Source of the DNA: Pseudomonas sp. UMAB-08 | GTDB lineage: Bacteria; Pseudomonadota; Gammaproteobacteria; Pseudomonadales; Pseudomonadaceae | Reading direction: 5' to 3' | Assembly: GCF_900095225.1 (NCBI RefSeq) | Contig: NZ_LT607418.1 | Coordinates: 35,500-99,499, forward strand | DNA length: 64,000 nucleotides | Part shown: one piece after another, positions 10,463 to 19,724 of the stretch | Numbering within the stretch: position 1 is the first letter of the stretch | Layout: every line of letters starts with the position of its first letter | The notes under the pieces: generated by a model | Told to the model about the DNA's origin: nothing | The model's database searches: none | What the model saw: only the letters and a program-made list of their open reading frames with translations | Position numbers and translations under genes: made by a program

Positions 10463-11073
10463 CGCAGCGACCCCAGCCGCGCCCAAAGGTCATGAGTATC
10501 GAATGACGAGGCCGCCGCCGCCATCAGCAGCATCACGCCGCCAAAGCACCACAACGCCACTCCCGGTATCACGGTAGCGAGGTGGGCAAGCTTGACCAGG
10601 GACACCAGCACGCCGAGGACAAAAACCTCCACCATGCCCCAGGGCTGGACCATGACCATGCTGCGAAATGCCAGCTGTGCATGGGGTGGACAACGTCTGA
10701 AGTACGCCGGCAGCAGAAGATAGATCATGGTCAGCATCTGGATCAGCGGGGCGATGAAGGTGGTCACGAGAACGAGTCCGGCAACCATGGCCATGTCGTC
10801 GCGATACATGACGCGCGCAGACCCGACGAGGGTGGTCTGAATAAACTCGCCATTGATCGTGAGGCCAACGATGGGGAACACATTGGCAATCACAAACAAG
10901 ATCAGCGCGCCCAGGCAAAAGGCCAGGGCGCGCTCCGAGCCTTGTGGATGACGGCGGAACAGCGTTGCACCACAGCGACAACAGCGAGCAACCCCACCAT
11001 TGGGCAGGTGGGGTTCTCGTTGCAGAAGATCGCATTCATGGCACGCCATCAGGCCACGCTGTACCTGGCTCAT
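10459..11073 (-). CDS. pqiA: PqiA N-terminal half, separate gene
   Basis: A 204-residue inner-membrane protein equal to the first PqiA domain. It has two CXXC pairs (CHECDLL, CCRCGATL) followed by membrane helices with the family motif FVIANVFPIVGL and MVEVFVLGVLVSLVKL. Its ATG overlaps the stop of the upstream outer-membrane factor gene (ATGA), and its own stop overlaps the next pqiA half (GTGA). Split PqiA pairs are common in pseudomonads, so this is an organisation feature and not a frameshift: both halves keep intact cysteine motifs and coupled starts. Confidence 0.87.
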   Translation of the reverse strand: MSQVQRGLMACHECDLLQREPHLPNGGVARCCRCGATLFRRHPQGSERALAFCLGALILFVIANVFPIVGLTINGEFIQTTLVGSARVMYRDDMAMVAGLVLVTTFIAPLIQMLTMIYLLLPAYFRRCPPHAQLAFRSMVMVQPWGMVEVFVLGVLVSLVKLAHLATVIPGVALWCFGGVMLLMAAAASSFDTHDLWARLGSLR

Positions 11074-12539
11074 GGCGCGGCCCTGTCTCTATTGGTTGGC
11101 GGGTTGGGCTCAAGCCTGGTCAGCCTATCTGCCTCATCCACCCAGCCGCCTCCAGTGGCCTTGTACAGATCGATCATCGCGGTGAGCACTGCGCCCTGAG
11201 TATTGGCGTAGCTTAATTCGACATCGAACAGGCTGCGCTCGGCATCCAGAACCTCGATATAACTGGTGTAGCCGTTGTCATAACGCAGGTTCGCCAGCCG
11301 GGCATAGGTACGCAGCGCCTCTATTTGGCGTGCCTGTGTGGCCAATTGCTCACGAGACTTTTGCGAGGCAATCAAGGCATTTTCAACATCTTTGAATGCC
11401 GACTGAATCGCCTGCTGGTAGGTCAGCAGATATTGCTGCTGGATGGCTCTCGCTTGTTGCACCTGCCCAGCGATGCCCCCAGCGGTAAAGATCGGAAGGG
11501 TGGCTGCCGCAGCGTAAGACCAGGTTTCGGCTGGCCCGGTAAACAGGTCGGAGAGCTGATTGCTGACTGACCCCACCAGCCCCGTGAGGGAAATCGTCGG
11601 AAAATACAGGGCTTTGGCTGCACCGATCCGTGCATTCGCTGCAATCAGGTTCAATTCGGCCTGGCGCAGGTCTGGCCGCTGTTCCAGTACGGCCGAGGGT
11701 AATCCACTGGGTACCGCCGGCAGGGTTAATTGCCCTAACGCGCGCCCGCGCACCAGCGGCCCAGGGTTGCGACCCAGGAGCACGGCCAGCGCATTTTCCT
11801 GTTGAGCGGCCAGCGACTCGAGCCTCGGTACGGTGGACAGCGCCCGTTCGTATTCGGATTGACTCTGCGCCAGCTCCATTTCGGAAACGACGCTGGCGGT
11901 GTAACGCAGCTTGAATATTTCGTAGGAATCGCTGCGCAGCTTCACGGTTGTCCGGGCAATTTCCAGCTCCCGGTCCAGATCCCGCAAGTTCACGTAGCTT
12001 GTGGCCACTGCCGATACCAGGCTCAAGATCACTGCGCGCCGGCCTTCCTCCGTTGCCAGAAGCTCGGCGCGGGCAGCCTCGTCGAGGCGACGCAGACGCC
12101 CCCATATATCAAGCTCCCAGCTCACCCCAAGGACGGCCTGATAGTTCTCATAGATGGGATTGGTACCGGATGCCAGAGGAACCGGACCACTGTTCAACGG
12201 GGCCTTGGCCCGTTGCCCCTGAAGCCCGCTCCCTATCTGAGGAAACCGACGTGAATGCGTTTCGCCGTAACGCCCCTGATACTCCTCGACCCGTGCGGCG
12301 GCGATCTTGACATCCTTGTTCTCGTTAAGCGCCGTGCGAATCAAGTCGTTTAGCACCGAATCCTGAAACTGTTCCCACCACAGTGTGTTGGATACCTGTC
12401 TGGCCTCCTGATCCGCGTACCTGAAAGTCGCGGGTATCTCGACCTTGGCGCGTTCATAGTCGGGGCCCACGGTGCAGCTACCGAGGGCGAGGCCGAGCAG
12501 CAGAAACAGCGGGGGTCTGAGCACCTTAATCCCCCTCAT
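11070..12539 (-). CDS. RND efflux outer-membrane factor (OprM/NodT family lipoprotein)
   Basis: An outer-membrane channel of 489 residues for the tripartite pump encoded just upstream. It has a lipoprotein signal (MRGIKVLRPPLFLLLGLALGSC), then the family opening VGPDYERAKVEIPATFRY and two TolC-type repeats (SWELDIWGRLRRLDEAARAEL and EQRPDLRQAELNLIAANARIG). The ATG at 12539 overlaps the end of the RND gene by 14 bases and gives a clean lipobox. ATGs at 12557 and 12590 would bury the signal peptide. It is coupled to the first pqiA half by an ATGA overlap, which is unusual for a drug pump. Confidence 0.9.
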   Translation of the reverse strand: MRGIKVLRPPLFLLLGLALGSCTVGPDYERAKVEIPATFRYADQEARQVSNTLWWEQFQDSVLNDLIRTALNENKDVKIAAARVEEYQGRYGETHSRRFPQIGSGLQGQRAKAPLNSGPVPLASGTNPIYENYQAVLGVSWELDIWGRLRRLDEAARAELLATEEGRRAVILSLVSAVATSYVNLRDLDRELEIARTTVKLRSDSYEIFKLRYTASVVSEMELAQSQSEYERALSTVPRLESLAAQQENALAVLLGRNPGPLVRGRALGQLTLPAVPSGLPSAVLEQRPDLRQAELNLIAANARIGAAKALYFPTISLTGLVGSVSNQLSDLFTGPAETWSYAAAATLPIFTAGGIAGQVQQARAIQQQYLLTYQQAIQSAFKDVENALIASQKSREQLATQARQIEALRTYARLANLRYDNGYTSYIEVLDAERSLFDVELSYANTQGAVLTAMIDLYKATGGGWVDEADRLTRLEPNPPTNRDRAAP

Positions 12540-15500
12540 GTCGTTGTTGCGGGGCATGGACGGGGCCACCGCCCACAGGGGGCGCTTCATCAGGCTGCGC
12601 AGCCTCTTTGGACTTTCCGCTTTTCTCGGAAATACGCTCCACCAGGTAATAGAAGAGCGGGATGAAGAAAACCGCGATCACCGTCGCCGCGAGCATCCCG
12701 CCGATCACACCGGTACCGATGGAGTGGCGGCTGTTCTCGGAGGCGCCGACGGCAATCGCCAGCGGGACGCAGCCGAGGATGAACGCCAGAGAGGTCATCA
12801 CGATGGGTCGCAGACGCTCCTTGGCGGCGGTCATCGCGGCGTCGAAAACGGACATGCCGGACTCACGGTTCAGTACGGCGAACTCGAAGATCAAAATGGC
12901 ATTCTTGGCCGCCAGCGCGACAAGCATGGTCAGGCCGATCTGGAAGTAAACGTCGTTCGCCAAACCACGCATCAGGACCGCCAGCAAAGCACCGAACAAT
13001 GCGAACGGCACCGCGAGCAGCACACCGACGGGCAGCGACCACTTCTCATACTGGGCGGCGAGGATCAGGAACACCATGATCAGACCGAAGGCGAAAACCT
13101 TGGAAGACGTACCTCCGCTCTTTTTCTCTTCGAACGCCTCGCCACTCCAGGCCACGCCATAGTCGCCGGTCATGCTCTGCGCGGCGACTTCCTCAAGCGC
13201 TTTGAGTGCCTGGCCGGAGCTGAATCCCGGTGCGGCATTGGCCGTCATCTTCACCGCTGGAAAGTTATTGAAGCGCGTCAGCAGGTCGGGGCCGGTCACG
13301 TAGCGGGTGGTCAGCAGGGCCTTGAGGGGAACCATCTGACCGTTGGTGCTCCGCACATAGATCTGCTGCAAGTCCTCGGCTCTTAGGCGGTAAGCGGGCT
13401 CGGCCTGGAGAATCACCTGCCACAGGCGACTGAACTTGTTGAACTGGGAAACGTACAGCGAGCCGAACATGGTTTGCATAGTGCTGTACACGTCTTCCAC
13501 CGGAACGCCCAGCGTCTCGGCTTTTTCGCGGTCAACGTCAGCCAGCAATTGCCGAGAAAATGCATTGAATGTGCTGGTCATGCTGCCAATTTCCGGCCGC
13601 TGCTCAGCCTTGGCTTTGAAGCTACTCACCACCTCGGCCAATTGGCTGATGGTGGCGTCCCCCTTGCTCTGAATCCACAGTTCCATACCGCCGGTAGTTC
13701 CCAGACCAGGAATCGAGGGCGGATTGACTGGCAGGATGATGCCTTCCTGCACTTGGGAGAATGCTTTGGTCGCTGCCTTGATCACGGCAGGGGCGCTCTG
13801 GGCTGCGATGGTTTTCGAATCCTTGTAACGTTCTTCAAAATTCTTGAAGCCGACGAAGAAAGCGCCCGCATTGTTCTTGTTCTGACTGTCCAGCAAGCTG
13901 TAGCCGTTAACGATGGCCACGCCCTCGACAGCTTCGTTGTTCATGAAGTAGTCACTGGCGACCTTGCCAACCTCACCGGTGCGATCCAGGCTGGCCGCGT
14001 CAGGCATGATCACCGCGCCGAGTAAGTAACCTTGATCTTCCGGGGGCAGGAAGGCGCTTGGAATCCTTTGCATGATCATTACGATCAGCACAATCATGCC
14101 GGCAAAAAGCAGTAGCGCGAGGATGAAGCGCTTGATCATGAAGGCTGCTGCGCGGGAGTAACCTTCAGTCATCCGCTCGAAGTTACGATCGAACCAACGG
14201 AAGAATCCGCGCTTTTCTCCCACATGGGGTTTGAGCAGGAGGGCCGCCAGGGCGGGTGACAAGGTGAGGGCCACCAGACCGGAGATCACGACGGAGATAG
14301 CAATCGTGATTGCAAACTGTTTGTAGAGTTGACCAGTGATGCCGCCCATGAATGCTACGGGAACGAACACCGCACACAGCACCAACACAATTGCCACAAC
14401 GGGTCCGGCCACCTCGTCCATGGCTCGCTTGGCGGCATCTTTGGGGTTCATTTTGTGGACGTGCATGTTGCGCTCGACGTTTTCGATCACCACGATCGCA
14501 TCGTCCACCACGATGCCGATGGCCAGGACCATGCCAAACAGGGTCAGCATGTTGACCGAGAAGCCCAGTGCGGTCATGCCAATGAATGTACCGACGATGG
14601 AAACAGGCACGGCCAGCACCGGGATCAGGGTGGCGCGCAGACTTTGCAGGAAGGCGTAAACCACAATCACGACCAGCACCAGCGCCTCGAAGAAGGTGTA
14701 CACCACCTCCGTAATGGAGGCTCGGGTGAAGGCGGTTGTGTCCATCACAACCTTGTATTCGATGCCCTCCGGAAAAGTTTTCTTCATCTGCGTCAAGGTC
14801 GCCGTGACCGCATTGGAGACATCCAGCGCATTGGCGCCGGGCTGCTGATAAACCGCCATCAAGGTCGCTGGCTTTCCCTGGTACGTGCTGCGCAATGAGT
14901 AATCTTTTTGTCCAAGCTCAGCCCGGCCGATGTCCTTGAGGTGAACAATCGCGGCGCCTTCGCCACTGGCCCGCAGGATGATGTTCTCGAACTCCGCAGG
15001 TTCGGTCAGCCGGCCCTTGGTCGTGACTGCAAAGGACTGCTCCACAGATTTGCCCGTGGGGGATTGGCCAATGCGGCCAACCGCGAACTGTTGGTTCTGG
15101 TTGGCCACCGCTTTCTGCACATCGGCAGCCGTAACCCCCAGCTGGGCCATCCGGTCGGGTTTCAGCCAGATCCGCATGGCATAGTCGGGTGTCCCGAAAA
15201 TACTGGCCTGGTTGGCGCCGGGAATGCGCTTGATCGCGTCCAGTAAATAGAGGTTGGCGTAGTTGGCTATATAGGTAGCGTCGTAGCGGTTATCGGGGGA
15301 ATACACCGCGATGACCATCATGAAGGCCGATGATTTCTTCTGAACCTGTATGCCCTGCGACTGGACCGCAGAGGGCAGTTGGGGGAGGGCGAGGTTGACC
15401 CGATTTTGCACGTCGACCTGTGCCAGGGAAGGATCAGTACCGATTTCGAAGAACACGTTCAGGGTCATGTTGCCCGTCGCAGAGCTCGACGAGTTCATGT

Positions 15501-15735
15501 AGATCATGTTGTCGGCACCGTTCACCTGCTGCTCGATGGGCGCAGCCACATTGTTGGCCACGACCTGAGCATCGGCCCCAGGGTAAGTGGCCGATACGGT
15601 GATCTGTGGTGGCGTGATCTCAGGATACTGGGCCACAGGCAGGTTCAACATCGCGACGGCACCCGCCAGGGTGATGACGATGGAAATCACCGAAGCGAAG
15701 ATAGGCCGGTCAATGCAGTAATGAGAAATGCTCAT
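12526..15735 (-). CDS. RND multidrug efflux transporter (HAE1 family)
   Basis: An inner-membrane proton-driven pump of 1,069 residues with the normal 12-helix, two-porter-loop layout. Proton-relay aspartates are present at residues 411-412 (GIVVDDAIVVIENVERN), and the matching lysine lies in LVALAAKNAILIFEFAV. The opening MSISHYCIDRPIFASVISI and motif NLPVAQYPEITPP are standard for the AcrB/MexB/MexF group. It looks nearest to the MexF-like branch, but substrates cannot be read from sequence. Its ATG overlaps the stop of the fusion-protein gene (ATGA). No TetR or LysR regulator adjoins the pump, so its control is unknown. Confidence 0.95.
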   Translation of the reverse strand: MSISHYCIDRPIFASVISIVITLAGAVAMLNLPVAQYPEITPPQITVSATYPGADAQVVANNVAAPIEQQVNGADNMIYMNSSSSATGNMTLNVFFEIGTDPSLAQVDVQNRVNLALPQLPSAVQSQGIQVQKKSSAFMMVIAVYSPDNRYDATYIANYANLYLLDAIKRIPGANQASIFGTPDYAMRIWLKPDRMAQLGVTAADVQKAVANQNQQFAVGRIGQSPTGKSVEQSFAVTTKGRLTEPAEFENIILRASGEGAAIVHLKDIGRAELGQKDYSLRSTYQGKPATLMAVYQQPGANALDVSNAVTATLTQMKKTFPEGIEYKVVMDTTAFTRASITEVVYTFFEALVLVVIVVYAFLQSLRATLIPVLAVPVSIVGTFIGMTALGFSVNMLTLFGMVLAIGIVVDDAIVVIENVERNMHVHKMNPKDAAKRAMDEVAGPVVAIVLVLCAVFVPVAFMGGITGQLYKQFAITIAISVVISGLVALTLSPALAALLLKPHVGEKRGFFRWFDRNFERMTEGYSRAAAFMIKRFILALLLFAGMIVLIVMIMQRIPSAFLPPEDQGYLLGAVIMPDAASLDRTGEVGKVASDYFMNNEAVEGVAIVNGYSLLDSQNKNNAGAFFVGFKNFEERYKDSKTIAAQSAPAVIKAATKAFSQVQEGIILPVNPPSIPGLGTTGGMELWIQSKGDATISQLAEVVSSFKAKAEQRPEIGSMTSTFNAFSRQLLADVDREKAETLGVPVEDVYSTMQTMFGSLYVSQFNKFSRLWQVILQAEPAYRLRAEDLQQIYVRSTNGQMVPLKALLTTRYVTGPDLLTRFNNFPAVKMTANAAPGFSSGQALKALEEVAAQSMTGDYGVAWSGEAFEEKKSGGTSSKVFAFGLIMVFLILAAQYEKWSLPVGVLLAVPFALFGALLAVLMRGLANDVYFQIGLTMLVALAAKNAILIFEFAVLNRESGMSVFDAAMTAAKERLRPIVMTSLAFILGCVPLAIAVGASENSRHSIGTGVIGGMLAATVIAVFFIPLFYYLVERISEKSGKSKEAAQPDEAPPVGGGPVHAPQQRHEGD

Positions 15736-17003
15736 GGTTGCCGCCGATTTTCATTGCCTGGTAAATCGGCTTTCAGCGGGTCTTTTTGAACAGGCAAAGA
15801 GGCGGCCTTGGGACGCTCTGCCGCTATGGCGGCGCTGGGTGGTGCCGCAACAGCGTTATCGACGATATTCAACGGAGCGCCGGGGGCAACCCGGAGCGCG
15901 CCGTCGACCACGATTCGCTCGCCCGCCCGCAAACCCTGAGTAATAAACCAGTCGGCGTCGTGCCAGTCGCCCACTTCGACAATGCGCTGTTCGGGCTTCG
16001 ATTCTCCATTGATGACCCATACGTAGCGACTTCGTGCGCCCTCCAGAACCGCACGCTGTGGGACCAAAACGGCGTTTGGTCGAGACGCACCTATCGCCAG
16101 CGCGCGGACGAACTGGCCGGGGCGCAGCATGCCTTTTGGATTAGCCACCACCGCACGGACCAAAAATGTACCGGTTTCCGGGCTGAAGGAGGGCGCGGCA
16201 AAGTCAAGGCGGCCTCTATCGGGCACGATCGAACCATCAGCCAGTACCACTTCGACTTCAAAGTTACTGTTGGGAGGGAACTTGAGCTGACCCGCGGCAA
16301 TTTCACTGCGGTATTTCAGCGTTTCGTTTTCCGAGAGGCTGAAATTGACATAAATCGGGTCCATCTGTGACACCGAGGTCAAGAGTCCCGATTCCCCAGG
16401 TGTCACATAGCTGCCTTCCTGTTTCTTGGCAAAGCTCGACAGGCCGGTAAGGGGGGACGCAATCGTGGTGTAACCCAGATTAAGCTGCTCGGTGCGCACC
16501 TGGCCTTGCGCGGCAAGTACGGCGGCTTGGGTCTGGCGCTCGTTACCGACGGCATTGTCTAGGTCCATCTTGCTGACAGCATTTTGTTGTGCCAGTGGTC
16601 GGACACGCGCCAGCGTGGCTTTGGCGACCTCCCAACGAGCTTGCTGCTGAGCCAATTGTCCCTGAGCCGACAGCAACGCTGCTTCGAAAGGCCGACGGTC
16701 CATCTGAAACAACACTTGCCCGGCCTTTACCAGCTCACCTTCGGTATACAGCCTTTTTTCAAGAAAGCCGGCGACACGCGCACGAATTTCGACTTCGCGG
16801 GAGCTCTGTGTCTGGGCAACGAATTCGAAAACTACTGGTGTGTCGCGAGCAGTAACCGTCATGACGGTTACATCCGTGGGGGGGCGAGCGGAAGAAACGG
16901 GTTCTTTACCACAGCCGAAGAGCAGACTGAGAATGCCGGCCACCAAACCCATGTTTAAAGTCGCTAGTGTGCGGCGTGTATGTCTGGCTGAGCGAATACT
17001 CAT
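15732..17003 (-). CDS. RND periplasmic adaptor (membrane fusion protein)
   Basis: A 423-residue adaptor linking the RND pump to the outer-membrane channel. It shows a signal with a lipobox-like LLFGC, a barrel-sandwich half-motif (EIRARVAGFLEKRLYTEGELVKAGQVLFQMD), a long alpha hairpin (AQGQLAQQQARWEVAKATLAR), and the beta-barrel and membrane-proximal domain (MLRPGQFVRALAIG). The ATG at 17003 has GGGG nine bases upstream; an ATG at 17015 is also open. It is the first gene of the pump block, 161 bases after the DUF3313 lipoprotein gene, which runs in the same direction. Confidence 0.93.
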   Translation of the reverse strand: MSIRSARHTRRTLATLNMGLVAGILSLLFGCGKEPVSSARPPTDVTVMTVTARDTPVVFEFVAQTQSSREVEIRARVAGFLEKRLYTEGELVKAGQVLFQMDRRPFEAALLSAQGQLAQQQARWEVAKATLARVRPLAQQNAVSKMDLDNAVGNERQTQAAVLAAQGQVRTEQLNLGYTTIASPLTGLSSFAKKQEGSYVTPGESGLLTSVSQMDPIYVNFSLSENETLKYRSEIAAGQLKFPPNSNFEVEVVLADGSIVPDRGRLDFAAPSFSPETGTFLVRAVVANPKGMLRPGQFVRALAIGASRPNAVLVPQRAVLEGARSRYVWVINGESKPEQRIVEVGDWHDADWFITQGLRAGERIVVDGALRVAPGAPLNIVDNAVAAPPSAAIAAERPKAASLPVQKDPLKADLPGNENRRQP

Positions 17004-17164
17004 GAGTAACCCCATGGGGTGATTGCGTTGTCAGTCCCTGAGCTTGAATGCCGATACTCAACCGCCGTCATTCTTTATGTGTGCCCGATGCATGTAAAAC
17101 GGACAGGGTGTGCGTTGCGCTGATCACTCACTTCAGAAGGTGCACTAAATGGACTGCGTGACGA

Positions 17165-17839
17165 TCACTTGGAAAAAGCTTTCATGTCATCAGTGACAAT
17201 CTTGATGGCGGCTTTGAAGTCATCTGCACTCACGGCTTGGCGATTATTTTTGAGGGTTTTACCGAATACCTTTCGCACCGCCTTGACCAGTGGGGCTCCT
17301 GTCGTTGCATCAATAAGCTCAGACTCGACGTACAGTTCCGTATCTTGATCACGACTCCCCGTGGCTGCCGTGACACCACCTACCACCGCAGCCACAGGTA
17401 CTACTTCGTACCAATGCATGCCTTCGTTGGAGGCTGTTACTCCGGTGATGGCCGAGCGCAAAATCATTGCGCGAGACCCGGCAGGCGCTTCCTTCAGGGT
17501 CGTGACGACGCGGTACTGTTGAGCCAGAGCGTTTTTCACGCTAGTGCTGGCGAACGACTGCAATGACTGCAAGGTCTGCATACTCACGCGTTCAGTCGGT
17601 TTGGGAGCTGGGTACAATTCGAGTTGGCGAAAAACAACAACAGAATAAGCCGAAGGTTTAAAACCGGGCGCCACCCAGCGCAACACTGTTTGACCGCTGG
17701 GCAAGGTTGTTTCCTGCAACCCGTCGTAATTCGAAATAAAACCGGAATATTGTTCCTTTTCTGTAACCTTGGAGGTGCAGCCAGCCACTAACCAGCAGCT
17801 CAATGCGACACCAACTGCCAACGTGCGGAATAGACTCAT
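17165..17839 (-). CDS. DUF3313 lipoprotein
   Basis: A 224-residue predicted lipoprotein with a signal peptide ending WLVAGC, followed by the DUF3313 opening EQYSGFISNYDGL and the core VVVFRQLELYPAPKPTERV. Members are small envelope lipoproteins of unknown function. A glycine-rich patch (VAAVVGGVTAATG) near residue 150 resembles a membrane-associating segment. It may head the efflux/pqi block, but a 161-base gap separates it from the adaptor gene, so co-transcription is uncertain. Confidence 0.8.
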   Translation of the reverse strand: MSLFRTLAVGVALSCWLVAGCTSKVTEKEQYSGFISNYDGLQETTLPSGQTVLRWVAPGFKPSAYSVVVFRQLELYPAPKPTERVSMQTLQSLQSFASTSVKNALAQQYRVVTTLKEAPAGSRAMILRSAITGVTASNEGMHWYEVVPVAAVVGGVTAATGSRDQDTELYVESELIDATTGAPLVKAVRKVFGKTLKNNRQAVSADDFKAAIKIVTDDMKAFSK

Positions 17840-18173
17840 GAGTCATCGCTCTTCAGGGGCGCTATTAAGCGCGGACTGTAGCCGCGGCCCGGGATTTTAT
17901 GCTTATCCCGATGGCTTTTTTTCTTGCTATATAGAGAGGCTAGTTGAGACCGTTCCCGCATGCTCGAATGACTAGAACATAGGTCATGAAAGGTAGATTT
18001 CCTTGATAAATGTCAAATTTTTTGGTCGGGCTCAGTGAATAAGCAGGCACGCCAATGTGGGGCGCATTCAACGGGTAGAACCTGCTGGCATTGAACGTAT
18101 ACTGGCGGGCTTGCGCGAAACCATCTCTCTTGAAGACCACTGCTCACCGAGTTTGTGAAAAAGGAACATCCCC
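17840..18173. promoter_or_regulatory. Divergent intergenic region with a candidate Anr box
   Basis: A 334-base region between the divergent DUF3313 and chrA genes, probably holding both promoters. At 18003-18016 it contains TTGAT-AAAT-GTCAA, one mismatch from the Anr/Fnr consensus TTGAT-N4-ATCAA. The site is about equally far (roughly 160 bases) from both start codons. No convincing -35/-10 pair or coding sequence was found in the rest. Confidence 0.35.
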
Positions 18174-19532
18174 ATGAGTGACGTCACCCCCTCAGCCGTT
18201 GAACAGGACCTGCCACGGCCTGACGCCATCAGTTTCCGTGAGGCGTTCTGGTTCTGGTTGAAACTAGGCTTCATCAGCTTCGGTGGACCTGCGGGGCAGA
18301 TCTCGATCATGCACCAGGAGCTGGTAGAACGTCGGCGCTGGATTTCAGAAAGACGATTCCTGCATGCCCTCAACTACTGCATGTTGCTTCCAGGCCCCGA
18401 GGCGCAGCAGTTGGCGATCTACATCGGTTGGCTGATGCATCGAACCTGGGGAGGTGTGATCGCAGGCGTGCTATTCGTGTTGCCCTCGCTGTTCATCCTG
18501 ATCGCATTATCCTGGCTGTATATCGCCTTTGGCGAAGTACCCGTGGTGGCCGGGCTTTTCTATGGCATCAAGCCCGCAGTGACGGCCATCGTAGTGCAGG
18601 CGGCTCATCGAATCGGCTCGCGGGCGCTGAAGAACAATTGGCTGTGGGCCATCGCGGCAGCTTCATTCACCGCCATATTTGCGTTCAATGTCCCGTTCCC
18701 GCTGATCGTGCTGGGTGCCGCGTTGCTCGGCTATATCGGTGGGCGGCTGGCTCCCGAGAGTTTCAGGACCGGGGGCCATAGCGCCGCCAAAAAAACCTTC
18801 GGTCCGGCCTTGATCGATGACGATACCCCATCCCCTGACCATGCCCGATTTCACTGGTCGAAACTGGCGATGCTGATGCTCGTCGGGGCTGTACTGTGGT
18901 CGTTGCCGATGGGGATATTGACTGCGCTCTTTGGCTGGGAAGGCACCTTGACCCAGATGGGCTGGTTCTTTACCAAGGCCGCGTTGCTGACGTTTGGCGG
19001 TGCCTATGCCGTGCTTCCCTATGTCTACCAGGGTGCGGTCGGTCACTTTGGGTGGCTGACCCCGACACAGATGATTGATGGCCTGGCGCTGGGGGAAACC
19101 ACGCCTGGGCCGCTGATCATGGTGGTGGCCTTCGTCGGTTTCATCGGCGCGTATGTCCTTCAGGTTTTCGGTGCTGATCATGTGTTTCTTGCAGGCGCCG
19201 TCGCGGCCACGCTGGTGACGTGGTTTACCTTCCTGCCTTCATTCCTGTTCATCCTCGCGGGTGGCCCGCTGGTGGAGTCGACTCACAACGAACTCAAGTT
19301 CACCGCGCCGCTCACCGGAATTACGGCTGCGGTGGTTGGGGTGATTCTCAATCTGGCGTGTTTCTTCGGTTACCACGTGCTTTGGCCCAAAGGATTCAAC
19401 GGCAACCTCGACTGGCCCTCTGCGCTGATCGCGATTGCAGCGGCGGTTGCCTTGTTTCGCTTCAAGCGCGGCGTCATTCAGGTACTGATGGCCTGTGCGC
19501 TCATTGGTTTGGTCGTGCATCTACTGCGCTAG
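18174..19532 (+). CDS. chrA: Chromate transporter ChrA
   Basis: A 452-residue inner-membrane protein of the CHR family that exports chromate. It has two homologous CHR halves of about 200 residues each. The first carries FGGPAGQISIMHQELVERRR and LLPGPEAQQLAIYIGW; the second carries FGGAYAVLPYVYQGAVGHFGW and ETTPGPLIMVVAFVGF. These are the paired signature motifs, and the length matches the long-chain CHR type. No chrB regulator is adjacent, and the following gene is a TauE-type permease. Confidence 0.92.
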   Translation: MSDVTPSAVEQDLPRPDAISFREAFWFWLKLGFISFGGPAGQISIMHQELVERRRWISERRFLHALNYCMLLPGPEAQQLAIYIGWLMHRTWGGVIAGVLFVLPSLFILIALSWLYIAFGEVPVVAGLFYGIKPAVTAIVVQAAHRIGSRALKNNWLWAIAAASFTAIFAFNVPFPLIVLGAALLGYIGGRLAPESFRTGGHSAAKKTFGPALIDDDTPSPDHARFHWSKLAMLMLVGAVLWSLPMGILTALFGWEGTLTQMGWFFTKAALLTFGGAYAVLPYVYQGAVGHFGWLTPTQMIDGLALGETTPGPLIMVVAFVGFIGAYVLQVFGADHVFLAGAVAATLVTWFTFLPSFLFILAGGPLVESTHNELKFTAPLTGITAAVVGVILNLACFFGYHVLWPKGFNGNLDWPSALIAIAAAVALFRFKRGVIQVLMACALIGLVVHLLR

Positions 19533-19552
19533 AGGGCGCGGGACGATCTGAC

Positions 19553-19587
19553 GGCCATGTGTCTTAGACGCATCATGGCCTGATGCG
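19553..19587 (+). other. Two mutually exclusive hairpins between chrA and the TauE gene
   Basis: GGCCATG (19553-19559) can pair with CATGGCC (19574-19580). Alternatively CGCATCA (19569-19575) can pair with TGATGCG (19581-19587). The two 7-bp perfect stems share bases 19574-19580, so they cannot form together. No T-run follows, so neither is a standard terminator. The function is unknown. Confidence 0.35.
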
Positions 19588-19724
19588 AAGGCGAGCAGGC
19601 ACAGCCCTTTCAGTAGAAAAAAGCATAAAGATAGACCATATCGATATAACTGGTTATTAAGAAAGGTCGCTATGCTGCGGGCCATATTTTTCATGCAGTC
19701 GCGCTTGATTTGTGGGATGTAGTA

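Noticed and set aside
10459..10486. The pqiA split as a frameshift mutation.
   Set aside because: Each half has its own intact cysteine motifs and the junction is a GTGA stop-start overlap; split PqiA genes are usual in pseudomonads.
12472..13386. A 304-codon open frame on the plus strand opposite the RND gene.
   Set aside because: It is antisense to a well-conserved RND transporter and has a low-complexity His/Gln/Arg-rich translation typical of shadow frames in GC-rich DNA.
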